From: Pseudomonas palmensis
GTDB taxonomy: Bacteria > Pseudomonadota > Gammaproteobacteria > Pseudomonadales > Pseudomonadaceae
Direction: 5' to 3'
DNA: 50,300 nucleotides
Assembly: GCF_017848315.1 (NCBI RefSeq)
Contig: NZ_JAFKEC010000038.1
Coordinates: 1-50,300 of the forward strand
The notes beneath the pieces were generated by a model. The model had not been told where the DNA came from. It searched no databases and was given only the letters and a program-made list of their open reading frames with translations. The stretch's first letter is position 1; every line of letters begins with the position of its first letter. A program made the translations under genes and the position numbers. This document shows positions 21,950 through 31,907 of this stretch, piece by piece.

Positions 21950-24900
21950 TGCCCGGCCTCATAGCGTGGGGTTTCAGGTTTGGCGTCCTCTTCTTCGGGC
22001 TTCTTGCTACCGAACAGCGACGACACGCTTACGAAGAACAGTGGTACCCAGAAGATCGCCAGTACCGTTGCGGTGATCATGCCGCCGATCACACCGGTAC
22101 CGATGGCGTGCTGGCTGCCGGAGCCTGCACCCGTGGCGATGGTCAGCGGCACCACGCCCAGGATGAACGCCAGCGAGGTCATGATGATCGGACGCAGACG
22201 CATGCGGCACGCCTCGATCGCCGCATCGACCAGGCTGCGGCCCTGCTCGTGCAGTTCCTTGGCGAACTCGACGATCAGGATCGCGTTCTTCGCCGCCAGG
22301 CCGATGGTGGTCAGCAGCCCCACCAGGAAGTACACGTCGTTGGACAGCCCGCGCATGCTGGCCGCCATCAGCGCACCGATGATACCCAGCGGCACCACCA
22401 GCACCACCGCGATCGGGATCGACCAGCTCTCGTACAGTGCCGCCAGGCACAGGAACACCATCAGCAGCGACAGCGCGAACAGTGCCGGCATCTGCGAGCC
22501 CGACAGCTTCTCTTCGTACGACATGCCGGTCCAGGCGAAGCCGACACCGGCTGGCAGTTGTGCAGCCAGGCGTTCGACCTCGGCCATGGCCTCACCGGTA
22601 CTGTAGCCAGGGGCTGGCGCACCGAGTACTTCCATTGCCTCGACACCGTTGTAACGCGACAGCTTGGGTGCACCGTAGCTCCACTCGCCGCTGGCGAAGG
22701 AAGAGAACGGCACCATCTCGCCGGCGGCGTTGCGCACGTACCACTTCTGCAGGTCTTCAGGGCTCATGCGCGAATCGGCAGTGCCTTGCAGGTAGACCTT
22801 CTTGACCCGACCACGGTCGATGAAGTCGTTCACATAGCTGGCACCCAGGGCGATCGACAGGGTGTTGTTGATATCGGCGATGGTCACGCCCAGGGCACTG
22901 GCGCGTTCGTCGTCGATGGTCAGCTGGTATTGCGGCTCATCGTTCAGGCCGTTCGGACGTACCTGGGTGAGGATCTTGCTCTGCGCGGCCATGCCCAGGA
23001 ACTGGTTGCGCGCTTCCATCAGCTTGTCGTGGCCGACGCCGGCGCGGTCCTGCAGGAACACGTCGAAACCGGTGGCGTTACCCAGCTCCAGTACGGCCGG
23101 CGGGGCGAAGGCGAACACCATCGCGTCGCGGAAGCTGAAGAAGTGCTGTTGGGCACGGGTTGCCAGGTTGAACACGCTGTTTTCGGCAGAACGTTCACCC
23201 CACGGCTTGAGCATGATGAAGGCCATGCCCGAACTCTGGCCGCGGCCGGCGAAGTTGAAGCCGTTCACGGTGAACACCGAGGCCACTGTGTCGGACTCCT
23301 TGTCCAGCAGGTAGGCGCGCATTTCGTCGACCACCGCCTGGGTGCGCTCGGCACTGGAACCGGCCGGGGTCTGCACCTGGGCGAACAGTACGCCCTGGTC
23401 TTCCTCGGGCAGGAACGCGGTAGGGATACGCATGAACAGCCACACCATGCCCACCACGATCAGGATGTAGGCCAGGAAGTACGGGGCCTTGTGACGCAGG
23501 ATGTTGCCCACGCCGCGCTCGTAGCTCTGCACGCTGCGGTCGAAGTTGCGGTTGAACCAGCCGAAGAAGCCACGCTTGGCGGTATGGTGCTCGCCTTTCT
23601 TGACCGGCTTGAGCATGGTGGCGCACAGCGCCGGGGTGAAGATCAGCGCGACCAGCACCGACAGGCCCATGGCCGACACGATGGTGATCGAGAACTGCCG
23701 GTAGATCACGCCCGTGGAGCCGCCGAAGAACGCCATCGGCAGCAGTACCGCCGACAGTACCAGGGCGATACCGACCAGGGCACCCTGGATCTGGCCCATG
23801 GACTTCTTGGTCGCCTCCTTGGGTGACAACCCCTCTTCGGACATCACCCGCTCGACGTTTTCCACCACCACGATGGCGTCGTCCACCAGCAGGCCGATGG
23901 CCAGGACCATGGCGAACATGGTCAGGGTGTTGATGCTGAAGCCTGCTGCGGCAAGGATGCCGAAGGTGCCGAGCAATACCACCGGTACGGTCATGGTGGT
24001 GATCACGGTGGCGCGGAAGTTCTGCAGGAACAGGTACATCACCAGGAACACCAGCACGATCGCCTCGATCAGGGTGTGGATCACCCCACTGATCGATTCG
24101 GTGACCACAGGCGTGGTGTCATACGGGAACACCGCCTTCATGCCAGGCGGGAAGAACGGCTCCAGTTCGGCGATGGTGTTGCGCAGTGCCTTGGCGGTGT
24201 CCAGGGCGTTGGCCCCGGTTGCCAGCTTGATCGCAAGGCCGGAGGCCGGCTTGCCATTGAACTGTGCGCTGACGCTGTAGTTCTCGCCCCCCAGGCTGAC
24301 GTCGGCGACATCGCCCAGGCGGACCTGGGAACCGTCACGGTTGACCTTGAGCAGGATCTTCTCGAACTGCTCGGCGGTCTGCAGGCGGGTCTTGCCGATG
24401 ATGGTGGCGTTGAGCTGCGTGCCGGGCAGGGCAGGCAGGCCGCCCAGCTGACCGGAGGACACCTGCACGTTCTGCGCGGCCACGGCGGTCTTGACGTCCA
24501 CCGGGGTCAGCTGGAACTTGTTCAGCTTGGCCGGATCGAGCCAGATACGCATGGCGTACTGGGCACCGAACACCTGGAAGTCACCCACACCGGCGGTACG
24601 CGAGATCGGGTCCTGCATGTTGGAGACGATGTAGTTCGACAGGTCGTCCTTGGTCATGCTGCCGTCTTCGGACACCAGGCCGATCACCAGCAGGAAGTTC
24701 TTCACTGCCTTGGTCACGCGGATACCCTGCTGCTGCACTTCTTGCGGCAACAGCGGGGTGGCCAGGTTCAGCTTGTTCTGCACCTGGACCTGCGCGGTGT
24801 CAGGGTTGGTACCCTGCTCGAAGGTGGCGGTAATGGTCATGCTGCCGTCCGAGTTGCTCTCGGACTGCACATAACGCAGGTTGTCGATACCGTTGAGCTG

Positions 24901-25101
24901 CTGCTCGATCACCTGGACCACGGTGTCCTGCACGGTCTGCGCCGAGGCGCCCGGGTAGGTCACGGCGATGGCGATGGCCGGCGGCGCGATGCTCGGGTAC
25001 TGGTTGATCGGCAACTTGACGATCGACAAGGCCCCGACCAGCATGATCACCAGGGCGATTACCCAGGCAAAGATGGGGCGATCGATAAAGAATCTCGACA
25101 T
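21946..25101 (-). CDS. ttgB: RND efflux pump inner-membrane transporter TtgB
   Basis: A 1051-aa AcrB/MexB-type proton-driven pump, full length. It opens MSRFFIDRPIFAWVIALVIMLVG and keeps the proton-relay aspartate pair in AIGLLVDDAIVVVENVERV (helix 4). The two halves show the usual six-helix repeat with large periplasmic loops. It takes drugs and solvents from the inner membrane or periplasm and passes them to TtgC with TtgA as adaptor. It starts three bases after ttgA and overlaps ttgC. It should be repressed by TtgR. Confidence 0.95.
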   Translation of the reverse strand: MSRFFIDRPIFAWVIALVIMLVGALSIVKLPINQYPSIAPPAIAIAVTYPGASAQTVQDTVVQVIEQQLNGIDNLRYVQSESNSDGSMTITATFEQGTNPDTAQVQVQNKLNLATPLLPQEVQQQGIRVTKAVKNFLLVIGLVSEDGSMTKDDLSNYIVSNMQDPISRTAGVGDFQVFGAQYAMRIWLDPAKLNKFQLTPVDVKTAVAAQNVQVSSGQLGGLPALPGTQLNATIIGKTRLQTAEQFEKILLKVNRDGSQVRLGDVADVSLGGENYSVSAQFNGKPASGLAIKLATGANALDTAKALRNTIAELEPFFPPGMKAVFPYDTTPVVTESISGVIHTLIEAIVLVFLVMYLFLQNFRATVITTMTVPVVLLGTFGILAAAGFSINTLTMFAMVLAIGLLVDDAIVVVENVERVMSEEGLSPKEATKKSMGQIQGALVGIALVLSAVLLPMAFFGGSTGVIYRQFSITIVSAMGLSVLVALIFTPALCATMLKPVKKGEHHTAKRGFFGWFNRNFDRSVQSYERGVGNILRHKAPYFLAYILIVVGMVWLFMRIPTAFLPEEDQGVLFAQVQTPAGSSAERTQAVVDEMRAYLLDKESDTVASVFTVNGFNFAGRGQSSGMAFIMLKPWGERSAENSVFNLATRAQQHFFSFRDAMVFAFAPPAVLELGNATGFDVFLQDRAGVGHDKLMEARNQFLGMAAQSKILTQVRPNGLNDEPQYQLTIDDERASALGVTIADINNTLSIALGASYVNDFIDRGRVKKVYLQGTADSRMSPEDLQKWYVRNAAGEMVPFSSFASGEWSYGAPKLSRYNGVEAMEVLGAPAPGYSTGEAMAEVERLAAQLPAGVGFAWTGMSYEEKLSGSQMPALFALSLLMVFLCLAALYESWSIPIAVVLVVPLGIIGALMAASMRGLSNDVYFLVGLLTTIGLAAKNAILIVEFAKELHEQGRSLVDAAIEACRMRLRPIIMTSLAFILGVVPLTIATGAGSGSQHAIGTGVIGGMITATVLAIFWVPLFFVSVSSLFGSKKPEEEDAKPETPRYEAGQ

Positions 25102-25104
25102 GGT

Positions 25105-26256
25105 TTATTCCCCTTTGGCCCCTGCTGACGCTGCATTGGCCTGGGACGGTTGGGCAGGCTTGACGTTGGTGGCTTCGCTGACCTTGACCTCGACGCCCGG
25201 CTTGACGAACTGCAGGCCTTCGGTGATCAGGCGGTCGCCCGGCTTCAGGCCTTCCTCGATCAGCCAGTCGCTGCCAACGGTACGGCTGGCCTTGAGCTGG
25301 CGCAGTTCGACCTTGTTGTCCTTGTCCACGATCAACGCGGTGGGCTGGCCCTTGAGGTCACGGGTCACGCCTTGTTGCGGGGCGAGGATCGCGTTGGCGT
25401 TCACGCCGGCGGCCAGGCGTGCATGCACGAACATCCCTGGCAGCAGGTTGTGCTCGGGGTTGGGGAACACGGCGCGCAGGGTTACCGAGCCGGTGGTCTG
25501 GTCGACCGAGACTTCGGAGAACTCCAGGCGGCCTTCGTGGGTGTAGGTGGTGCCGTCTTCCAGGTTCAGCGAGACCTTGGCGGCGTTGGCGCCGGCCTTC
25601 TGCAGTTGACCGCTTTCGAGCTCGCGGCGCAGCTTGAGCAGCTCGGCCGAAGACTGGGTGACGTCGACGTAGATCGGGTCCAGCTGCTGGATCACCGCCA
25701 TGGCATCGGCCTGGCCGTTGTTGACCAGTGCACCTTCGGTGAACATCGAGCGTCCGATACGGCCGCTCAGTGGCGCCAGCACCTTGGTGTAGCGCAGGTC
25801 GATCTGTGCGCTGCGCAGCGAGGCTTCAGCCTGCAAACGTTTGGCTTGTGCGTCGTCGTATTCCTGACGGCTCACGGCCTGCTCGGCCACCAGTTGCTTG
25901 TAGCGGTCCGACAGCGAGCGGGTCGATTGCAGGTTGGCCTGGGCGCTGGCCAGGGTCGCCTCGTACACCGACGGGTCGATCTGGTACAGCTGCTGGCCTT
26001 CCTTGACCTCGCTGCCTTCCTTGAACAGACGCTTGAGAATGATGCCGTTGACCTGTGGACGCACTTCGGCCACGCGGTAGGCGATGGTGCGCCCCGGCAG
26101 GTCGGAAGTCAGGGTATAGGCCTGGGATTGAAGGGTCACGACGCCGACCTGAGGAGCTTGCGCCGCAGGCGCCGCTTCTTCCTTTTTACAGCCGCTGAGC
26201 AGTGTTGCCAGGGCGACGGCGGAAACCAGAGCGGAAACAGCTGGCTTGAATTGCAT
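25105..26256 (-). CDS. ttgA: RND efflux adaptor lipoprotein TtgA
   Basis: A 383-aa membrane-fusion protein. I chose the ATG at 26256 (MQFKPAVSALVSAVALATLL), preceded by CGAGGAT; it gives a clean lipoprotein signal with lipobox LLSGC. The lipoyl and alpha-hairpin domains are visible (VRPQVNGIILKRLFKEGSEVKEGQQLYQID; coiled segment about 95-165), as is the beta-barrel region. It links TtgB to TtgC in the periplasm. It is the first gene of the operon and divergent from ttgR, sharing the operator region. Confidence 0.93.
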   Translation of the reverse strand: MQFKPAVSALVSAVALATLLSGCKKEEAAPAAQAPQVGVVTLQSQAYTLTSDLPGRTIAYRVAEVRPQVNGIILKRLFKEGSEVKEGQQLYQIDPSVYEATLASAQANLQSTRSLSDRYKQLVAEQAVSRQEYDDAQAKRLQAEASLRSAQIDLRYTKVLAPLSGRIGRSMFTEGALVNNGQADAMAVIQQLDPIYVDVTQSSAELLKLRRELESGQLQKAGANAAKVSLNLEDGTTYTHEGRLEFSEVSVDQTTGSVTLRAVFPNPEHNLLPGMFVHARLAAGVNANAILAPQQGVTRDLKGQPTALIVDKDNKVELRQLKASRTVGSDWLIEEGLKPGDRLITEGLQFVKPGVEVKVSEATNVKPAQPSQANAASAGAKGE

Positions 26257-26350
26257 GAAGATCCTCGGGTCGAAAGAGCTGAAGACGCTCAAGAGTAATG
26301 GAAACGGGATGAAGGGAAAATTAATTCCGGGTGGATAAGTAGGATGCTAA

Positions 26351-26386
26351 GGAATATACTTACATTCATGCTTGTTTGTAAATACC
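26351..26386. promoter_or_regulatory. TtgR operator in the ttgA/ttgR gap
   Basis: An inverted repeat with outer arms TTACA (26360-26364) and TGTAA (26377-26381) lies inside the segment GGAATATACTTACATTCATG...GTTTGTAAATACC. It closely resembles the TtgR operator described in P. putida DOT-T1E (recalled), where TtgR covers both divergent promoters. It is the only strongly AT-rich stretch in the gap. Confidence 0.8.
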
Positions 26387-26517
26387 CGTGGCGCACCTTG
26401 TCGAGGTGACCACAGGCTTGATTAAGACACCCGGTAGAGGGCCCGACAGTGGCCATACCGGCTCAGAACCCGGACGCCCGCAGCGCGCGTCCGGCTCCTT
26501 GATGAGGTTGTACTGCC

Positions 26518-27150
26518 ATGGTCCGTCGCACCAAAGAGGAAGCTCAGGAAACCCGCCAACAGATACTCGAGGCCGCCGAAAAAGCTTTCCATGCCCGTGG
26601 GGTGGCGCGTACCACCCTGGCGGATATCGCCAAGCTGGCCGGGGTGACCCGGGGTGCCATCTACTGGCACTTTCAGGACAAGGGCGAACTGGTGCAGGCC
26701 CTGCTCGACAGCTTGCGTGAGCCGATCGAGGCGCTGGCCCAGGCCGGCGAGAGCGAAGACGAGCCGGATCCGCTGGGCTGCATGCGCAAGTTGCTGATTC
26801 AACTGATGCAGCAGATGCTGCACGAGCCGCGTACCCGGCGCATCAATGAGATCCTGCATCATAAGTGTGAATTCACCGATGACATGTGTGAGATCCGTCA
26901 GCAGCGCCAGGCCACGACCCGCGACTGCTACGAGCGTATAGCGCTGACGTTGACCAATGCAGTCAGGCGTGGGCAATTGCCTGCGGACATGGACCCGCAG
27001 CGTGCCGCTATTGCAATATTCGCTTACATCGACGGCATCATTGGCAGCTGGCTGCTGCTGCCGGACAGTTTCGATATTGCCGGGGATGCCGAGCGGTGGG
27101 TGGATACCGGGCTGGATATGCTGCGCTTGAGCCCGTCGCTGCGCAATTGA
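26518..27150 (+). CDS. ttgR: TetR-family efflux repressor TtgR
   Basis: A 210-aa TetR repressor, the exact length of known TtgR. The DNA-binding helix-turn-helix is at about residues 30-52 (TTLADIAKLAGVTRGAIYWHF). Ligand-pocket residues recognised in TtgR are in place: Asn110, His114, Cys137, Phe168 and Asp172. It binds the operator between ttgR and ttgA and is released by antibiotics and plant flavonoids such as phloretin and naringenin, derepressing ttgABC and itself. It is divergent from ttgA. Confidence 0.95.
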   Translation: MVRRTKEEAQETRQQILEAAEKAFHARGVARTTLADIAKLAGVTRGAIYWHFQDKGELVQALLDSLREPIEALAQAGESEDEPDPLGCMRKLLIQLMQQMLHEPRTRRINEILHHKCEFTDDMCEIRQQRQATTRDCYERIALTLTNAVRRGQLPADMDPQRAAIAIFAYIDGIIGSWLLLPDSFDIAGDAERWVDTGLDMLRLSPSLRN

Positions 27151-27301
27151 GCATTTGTGAGCATTTGTGAAGGTTGGCATAGGACGTTTCCCTGTCGTGC
27201 CCCGTGCCCGGTCAACAAAAAACACCGGCGCTGCTTGGAACGGTAGTCGGTGACCGGGTAGTCTGCCCCCAAGGACCATCAACTTTTCATAGAGCCCTGG
27301 C

Positions 27302-28186
27302 ATGAGTGCGCACATCCCGACCCTCAAAGGTGCCGAGCAGCCGCTCAAGGCAATCGCCCTGATGTGCATGGCGGTGCTGTTGTTCGCCAGCCACGATGCC
27401 CTGTCCAAATACCTTTCCGGCTTCTATGCCATCGTCATGGTGGTGTGGGCACGCTATGTGGTGCACACCCTGCTGATGCTGGTGGTGTTCGTGCCGCGCA
27501 GCGGCTTCTCGGCGGTGGTGCGTACACGCCGCCCCGGCCTGCAACTGGCCAGGGCGCTGTGCCTGATCGGCACCAGCCTGTTCTTCACCACCGGCCTGCG
27601 TTACATCCCCCTGGCCGAAGCCACCGCCGTGAACTTCCTCGCGCCCCTGCTGGTAACCGCATTGTCGGTACCGCTGCTGGGTGAGCGGGTCAGCCGCGCC
27701 CAGTGGCTGGCGGTGCTGGCCGGGTTTGTCGGCGTGCTGATCGTGGTGCGCCCGGGCGGGGCGCTGTTCACCCCCGCAATCCTGCTACCGTTGTGTTCGG
27801 CCTTCTGCTTCGGCTGCTACCAGTTGCTCACGCGCAAGCTCAGCGGCATCGACAGCCCGACCACCAGCAACTTTCTCACCGGCATCTTCAACAGCCTGAT
27901 CATGACCGCGCTGGTGCCATTCTTCTGGAGCATGCCGACCCTGGGGCATGGCCTGTTCATGATCGGCCTGGGCACCTGCGGGATGCTCGGGCACATGCTG
28001 CTGACCCAGGCCTTCCGGCATGCCGCGCCGGCCATGCTGGCGCCCTTCAGCTACGGGCAGATCCTGTTCGCCGGCCTGTACGGCTACCTCATTTTCAATC
28101 ACACCCCGGACGCCTACGGCGTGGTCGGCATTGCGGTCATTTGCCTGAGCGGCCTGGCGGTGGCCTGGGCGCAGCGGCGCAACTGA
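27302..28186 (+). CDS. EamA/DMT-family transporter
   Basis: A 294-aa inner-membrane protein with about ten helices in two EamA halves (first: MCMAVLLFASHDALSKYLSGFYAI; second: LLPLCSAFCFGCYQLLTRKL). Such proteins usually export amino acids, metabolites or drugs; the substrate is unknown. It stands alone, starts about 150 bp after ttgR and ends exactly against the stop codon of the convergent DHA2 transporter gene with no base between them. The gap before it holds a short tandem duplication (GAGCATTTGT twice from 27149) and an inverted CCCGGTCA/TGACCGGG repeat (27207-27214/27251-27258) of unknown role. Confidence 0.82.
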   Translation: MSAHIPTLKGAEQPLKAIALMCMAVLLFASHDALSKYLSGFYAIVMVVWARYVVHTLLMLVVFVPRSGFSAVVRTRRPGLQLARALCLIGTSLFFTTGLRYIPLAEATAVNFLAPLLVTALSVPLLGERVSRAQWLAVLAGFVGVLIVVRPGGALFTPAILLPLCSAFCFGCYQLLTRKLSGIDSPTTSNFLTGIFNSLIMTALVPFFWSMPTLGHGLFMIGLGTCGMLGHMLLTQAFRHAAPAMLAPFSYGQILFAGLYGYLIFNHTPDAYGVVGIAVICLSGLAVAWAQRRN

Positions 28187-29644
28187 CTACTGCCGGCCGC
28201 GCAGCTCGCGGTTGGGCAATGCCAGCGCCGCCGACAATCCCAGCAGGGAGACGGCGGCGCTACCCAGCAACAGGTTGCGAAAGGTCTGCAGCAACTGCGC
28301 CTGCACCGCCGCACTGGCCTGGCCGTCCTTGAGGCTGCCGATCAACGCCTCGCCGGCCAGGCTGAAGCCGCTGCCGTGCAGCAGGCTGAGCAGCAGTGCC
28401 GACATGCAGGCCACGCCCATCGCCCCGCCCAGCGAGCGGAACAGGTTGGTGGTGCTGGTCGCCACGCCGATGTCCCGCGGCTCCACTGCGCTCTGGGTTG
28501 CCACCAGCGAGGTGGGGAACTGCAGGCCCGAGGCGATCCCGGTCAGCAGCATGAACGCGCCACTGAGCAGCACGCCGTCGATCGGGCTCAGGGCCATGCC
28601 GATGATCGCCACCGGCATCAACAGTGCACCGCCCAGAATCTGCGGCTTGTAGCGCCCGGTCAGGCTGGTCAGGCGGCCGCCGCAATAGGCGCCGATCGGC
28701 AGGCCCATGGCCAGGGGCAGCAGGTGCAGGGCGGCGCTGTCGGCGCCCGCCCCGGTGATGCTCTGAAAGCGCAGCGGCATCAGCATGGTCAGCGAGATGG
28801 CCTGGAAACTGGTGAAGAAGATCGTGCACCAGCACAGCACCGCCACCCGGTTGCCGAACAGCTGCAACGGCAGCAGTGGCTCGACGGCGCGGCGTTCGTG
28901 CAGCACGAATACGCCCAGCCCGAACAGGGCTGCCAGCAGCAGGCCGGCAACCGGGCCGGACCCGATGGGCTGGCCCTGGCCGATCAGGGTGATGCCCAGC
29001 AGCAGGGCCGTCAGGCCCAAGATCAACAGCACCGCGCCGGGGTAGTCCACCTGCGCCTTGCGTTGCGGCGTGGCCAGCCCGCGCAGGGTACGCTCGGTGA
29101 CCCACCAGGCGGTCAGCCCCAGCGGCAGGTTCAGCCAGAACACCCAGCGCCACGACAGGTACTCGGTCAGCAGCCCGCCCAGCACCGGGCCGGCGACGCT
29201 GGCCAGGGCATACATGCTGCTGAAATAACCCTGGTAGCGACCGCGCTCGCGGGGCGGCACGAAGTCGCCGATGATCGCCTGGCTGACCGACACCATGCCG
29301 CCCGCGCCGATGCCCTGCAGCACCCGCGCCAGCACCAACTGCTCCATGTTCTGTGCCAGCGCGCAGAACAGCGAGGCCAGGGTGAAAAGCCCGGTACCGG
29401 TCAGGATCATGCGCCGCCGGCCGTACAGGTCGCCGAGCTTGCCGTAGATCGGCACCGCCACGGTCATGGCCACCATGTAACCGGAAATCACCCAGGCCAG
29501 CAGGGTCACGTCGTTGAATTGCGCGGAGATCGCCGGCATCGAGACCGCGACGATGGTCTGGTCCAGCGCGCCGAGGAAGATCGCCAGCATCAGCGCGACG
29601 AGCACGCTGCGCAGGGCGGGTTGCGGAGTGTTCAATTGCGTCAC
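28187..29644 (-). CDS. MFS drug exporter, DHA2 (EmrB/QacA) family
   Basis: A 485-aa transporter with fourteen predicted helices. DHA2 signatures are LGALDQTIVAVSMPAI in helix 1, YGKLGDLYGRRRMILTG in loop 2-3 and RVLQGIGAGGMVSVSQAI in helix 4. It is likely a proton-driven drug or metabolite exporter. It starts with GTG 54 bp after the pobA stop on the same strand, so it may be read through from pobA and could export an aromatic, but this is inference. No EmrA-type partner is adjacent. Confidence 0.85.
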   Translation of the reverse strand: MTQLNTPQPALRSVLVALMLAIFLGALDQTIVAVSMPAISAQFNDVTLLAWVISGYMVAMTVAVPIYGKLGDLYGRRRMILTGTGLFTLASLFCALAQNMEQLVLARVLQGIGAGGMVSVSQAIIGDFVPPRERGRYQGYFSSMYALASVAGPVLGGLLTEYLSWRWVFWLNLPLGLTAWWVTERTLRGLATPQRKAQVDYPGAVLLILGLTALLLGITLIGQGQPIGSGPVAGLLLAALFGLGVFVLHERRAVEPLLPLQLFGNRVAVLCWCTIFFTSFQAISLTMLMPLRFQSITGAGADSAALHLLPLAMGLPIGAYCGGRLTSLTGRYKPQILGGALLMPVAIIGMALSPIDGVLLSGAFMLLTGIASGLQFPTSLVATQSAVEPRDIGVATSTTNLFRSLGGAMGVACMSALLLSLLHGSGFSLAGEALIGSLKDGQASAAVQAQLLQTFRNLLLGSAAVSLLGLSAALALPNRELRGRQ

Positions 29645-29698
29645 GAGGTAGCTCTGGGCAAGTGGGACCGGGTGCTGCCCAGTGTACTCGATAGCCTG

Positions 29699-30889
29699 CT
29701 AAGCGTCTTCGATGGGCTCGTAGGGCAGGCCCACGTAGTTTTCTGCCAGGGTCCTGCGCCCGGCCTCGGAGCCCACGAAGTAGTCCAGCTCGGTGTGCTG
29801 GATACGCTGGCTGAAGGCGTCGCTGTCGGGGAAGCGGTGCAGCATCGAGGTCATCCACCACGAAAAGCGTTCGGCCTTCCAGATGCGCCGCAGGCAGATC
29901 GCCGAGTAGCGTTCCAGCAGGTCGGTGCGGCCTTCGGCGTAGACCTTGCGCAGGATGTTGTACAGCGTGCTGACGTCGCTGGCGGCCAGGTTCAGGCCCT
30001 TGGCCCCGGTGGGCGGCACGATGTGCGCGGCGTCGCCGACCAGGAACAGGCGCCCGTACTGCATCGGCTCCACCACGAAGCTGCGCAGCGGGGCGATGCT
30101 TTTCTCGATCGACGGGCCGGTGACCAGGCGCTCGGCCAACTCGTCGGGCAGGCGCGACTTGAGTTCCTCCCAGAAGCGCTCATCCGACCAGTCCTCGACC
30201 TTCTCTTCGGCCGGCACCTGCACGTAATAGCGGGTGCGGGTGGGCGAGCGCATGCTGCACAGGGCGAAGCCGCGTTCGTGGCGCGCGTACACCAGCTCGT
30301 CGCTGACCGGCGGGGTGTCGGCCAGGATGCCCAGCCAGCCGAACGGGTAGACCCGCTCGAACACCTGCAGCGCCTCGCTTGGAATCGACTGGCGTGCCAC
30401 CCCGTGATAACCGTCGCAGCCGGCAATGTAGTCGCAGTCCAGGCGATGCTGCTGGCCGTCCTTTTCATAGGTGACGTAGGGCTGCCCAGTCTTCATGTCG
30501 TGCGGGCGCACGTTCTCGGCGTGGTAGACCGTGGTCGCACCGCTGTCGGCGCGCGCGGCCATCAGGTCGCGGGTGACTTCGGTCTGGCCGTAGATCATCA
30601 CGCCCTGGCCGCCGGTCAGGCCCTTGAGGTCGATGTGCTCGCGGCGCCCGTCGAAGGCCAGCTCGAAGCCTGCATGGGGCAGCCCTTCGGCGTCCATGCG
30701 CTGACCGACCCCGGCTTCGCGCAGCAGCTCGACCATGCCCTGTTCGAGCACGCCGGCGCGGATACGCCCCAGTACATAGTCGGGGCCCTGGCGTTCGAGG
30801 ATGACGTTGGAGATGCCGGCGTTGTGCAGCAACTGGCCGAGCAGCAGGCCGGACGGGCCCGCACCGATGATCGCGACTTGGGTTTTCAT
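29699..30889 (-). CDS. pobA: 4-hydroxybenzoate 3-monooxygenase PobA
   Basis: A 396-aa FAD-dependent aromatic hydroxylase that converts 4-hydroxybenzoate to protocatechuate with NADPH and oxygen. The dinucleotide fold is at the N-terminus (MKTQVAIIGAGPSGLLLG), the DG motif is YIAGCDGYHGVARQ and the FAD ribityl-binding motif is LFLVGDAAHIVPPTGAKGLNLA. The start at 30889 is chosen because the upstream extension is intergenic. It is divergent from pobR. Its product feeds the protocatechuate branch whose lower steps are encoded at 3448-10279. Confidence 0.95.
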   Translation of the reverse strand: MKTQVAIIGAGPSGLLLGQLLHNAGISNVILERQGPDYVLGRIRAGVLEQGMVELLREAGVGQRMDAEGLPHAGFELAFDGRREHIDLKGLTGGQGVMIYGQTEVTRDLMAARADSGATTVYHAENVRPHDMKTGQPYVTYEKDGQQHRLDCDYIAGCDGYHGVARQSIPSEALQVFERVYPFGWLGILADTPPVSDELVYARHERGFALCSMRSPTRTRYYVQVPAEEKVEDWSDERFWEELKSRLPDELAERLVTGPSIEKSIAPLRSFVVEPMQYGRLFLVGDAAHIVPPTGAKGLNLAASDVSTLYNILRKVYAEGRTDLLERYSAICLRRIWKAERFSWWMTSMLHRFPDSDAFSQRIQHTELDYFVGSEAGRRTLAENYVGLPYEPIEDA

Positions 30890-31028
30890 GGTTGTTGGAC
30901 TTTTTATGATTGGAGTACCTGCATTTTTCGCTTGCCGGCTGGCCTTCTGAAGGGACAAACCGAGCACAAAGCGGTACTTTTCGCTAATGGGTGCGTTTAT
31001 CGGACAGTGGTCGGGAAGCGAGGGTGTG

Positions 31029-31907
31029 ATGAGCAGGGTGTCGATTCCGGTATTCAAGCTGTACGGCGAGACGCTGGGCTGGCCGACGCCCGACCTGCTG
31101 CACAGCGAGTCGATCCCGGCGCGCAGCCGCCTGCACCAGTGGGAGATCGAGCCGCACCGGCATGCCGACCTGTGGCAGCTGCTGTTTCTGTACAGGGGCC
31201 AGGCCGAGATCGAGCTGGAGGGGCAGGTGTGTCGCCTGGAGCAGGCGGCGATCCAGGTGGTGCCGGCGCTGTGCGTGCACGGCTTTCGCTTTTCCGAAGA
31301 CGTCGACGGTTATGTGGTGACCCTGGCGGCGCCGCTGGTGGAGGTGCTGCAGCGGCAACTGACGGGCGTGCCAGCCGCCCTGCAGCGCGGCGCCAGTTAC
31401 CTGGCCGGTGCCGACGCCGATTACCTCAACAGCCTGTTCAGCACCCTGCAGGCCGAGTACCAGCAGGACCTGCCCGGGCGCGAGTTGCAGCTGCATTCGC
31501 TGATCAACCTGATGGTGGTGTGGATCAGCCGCCAACAGTTGCGCCGCAGTGCCGGTGCCCAGGTGCCGGAACGTGGGCGCGAGTATCTGCAGCGTTTCAA
31601 CGGGCTGGTGGAGCAGCAGTTTCGCCAGCAGCCGAGCGTGGAGCAGCTGGCGCATCAGGTGGGGGTGTCGGTGGCAACGCTCAATACCTTGTGCCGGGCA
31701 TTGGCCGGGCAGTCGGCGCTGCAGATCGTGCACCAGCGCATCGTGCTGGAAGCCAAGCGCGACCTGATCTACACCAGCCTCACGATCAACCAGTTGGCTG
31801 ACAGCCTGGGATTTGCCGACCCGGCATACTTCTCGCGCTTCTTCCGGCGCATGACCGGCCTTTCGCCCCGCGACTTTCGTCGTCGTGAACCTTCGCTGGC
31901 TACCTGA
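31029..31907 (+). CDS. pobR: AraC-family activator of pobA, PobR
   Basis: A 292-aa regulator with an N-terminal cupin-like sensing domain (IEPHRHADLWQLLFLYRGQAEIELEG) and a C-terminal AraC helix-turn-helix pair (residues about 200-290; SVEQLAHQVGVSVATLNTLCRALAG; LADSLGFADPAYFSRFFRRMTG). It is divergent from pobA, the usual arrangement; pobR in this group is AraC-type, unlike the IclR-type PobR of Acinetobacter. It should activate pobA with 4-hydroxybenzoate. I chose the ATG at 31029 with AGCGAGGG upstream. The stop overlaps the next small convergent gene by eight bases. Confidence 0.88.
   Translation: MSRVSIPVFKLYGETLGWPTPDLLHSESIPARSRLHQWEIEPHRHADLWQLLFLYRGQAEIELEGQVCRLEQAAIQVVPALCVHGFRFSEDVDGYVVTLAAPLVEVLQRQLTGVPAALQRGASYLAGADADYLNSLFSTLQAEYQQDLPGRELQLHSLINLMVVWISRQQLRRSAGAQVPERGREYLQRFNGLVEQQFRQQPSVEQLAHQVGVSVATLNTLCRALAGQSALQIVHQRIVLEAKRDLIYTSLTINQLADSLGFADPAYFSRFFRRMTGLSPRDFRRREPSLAT

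Noticed and set aside
27149..27258. Tandem GAGCATTTGT duplication and CCCGGTCA inverted repeat as a mobile element end or terminator
   Set aside because: The duplication is only two copies, the inverted arms are short with a long loop, no target duplication and no T-run follow.
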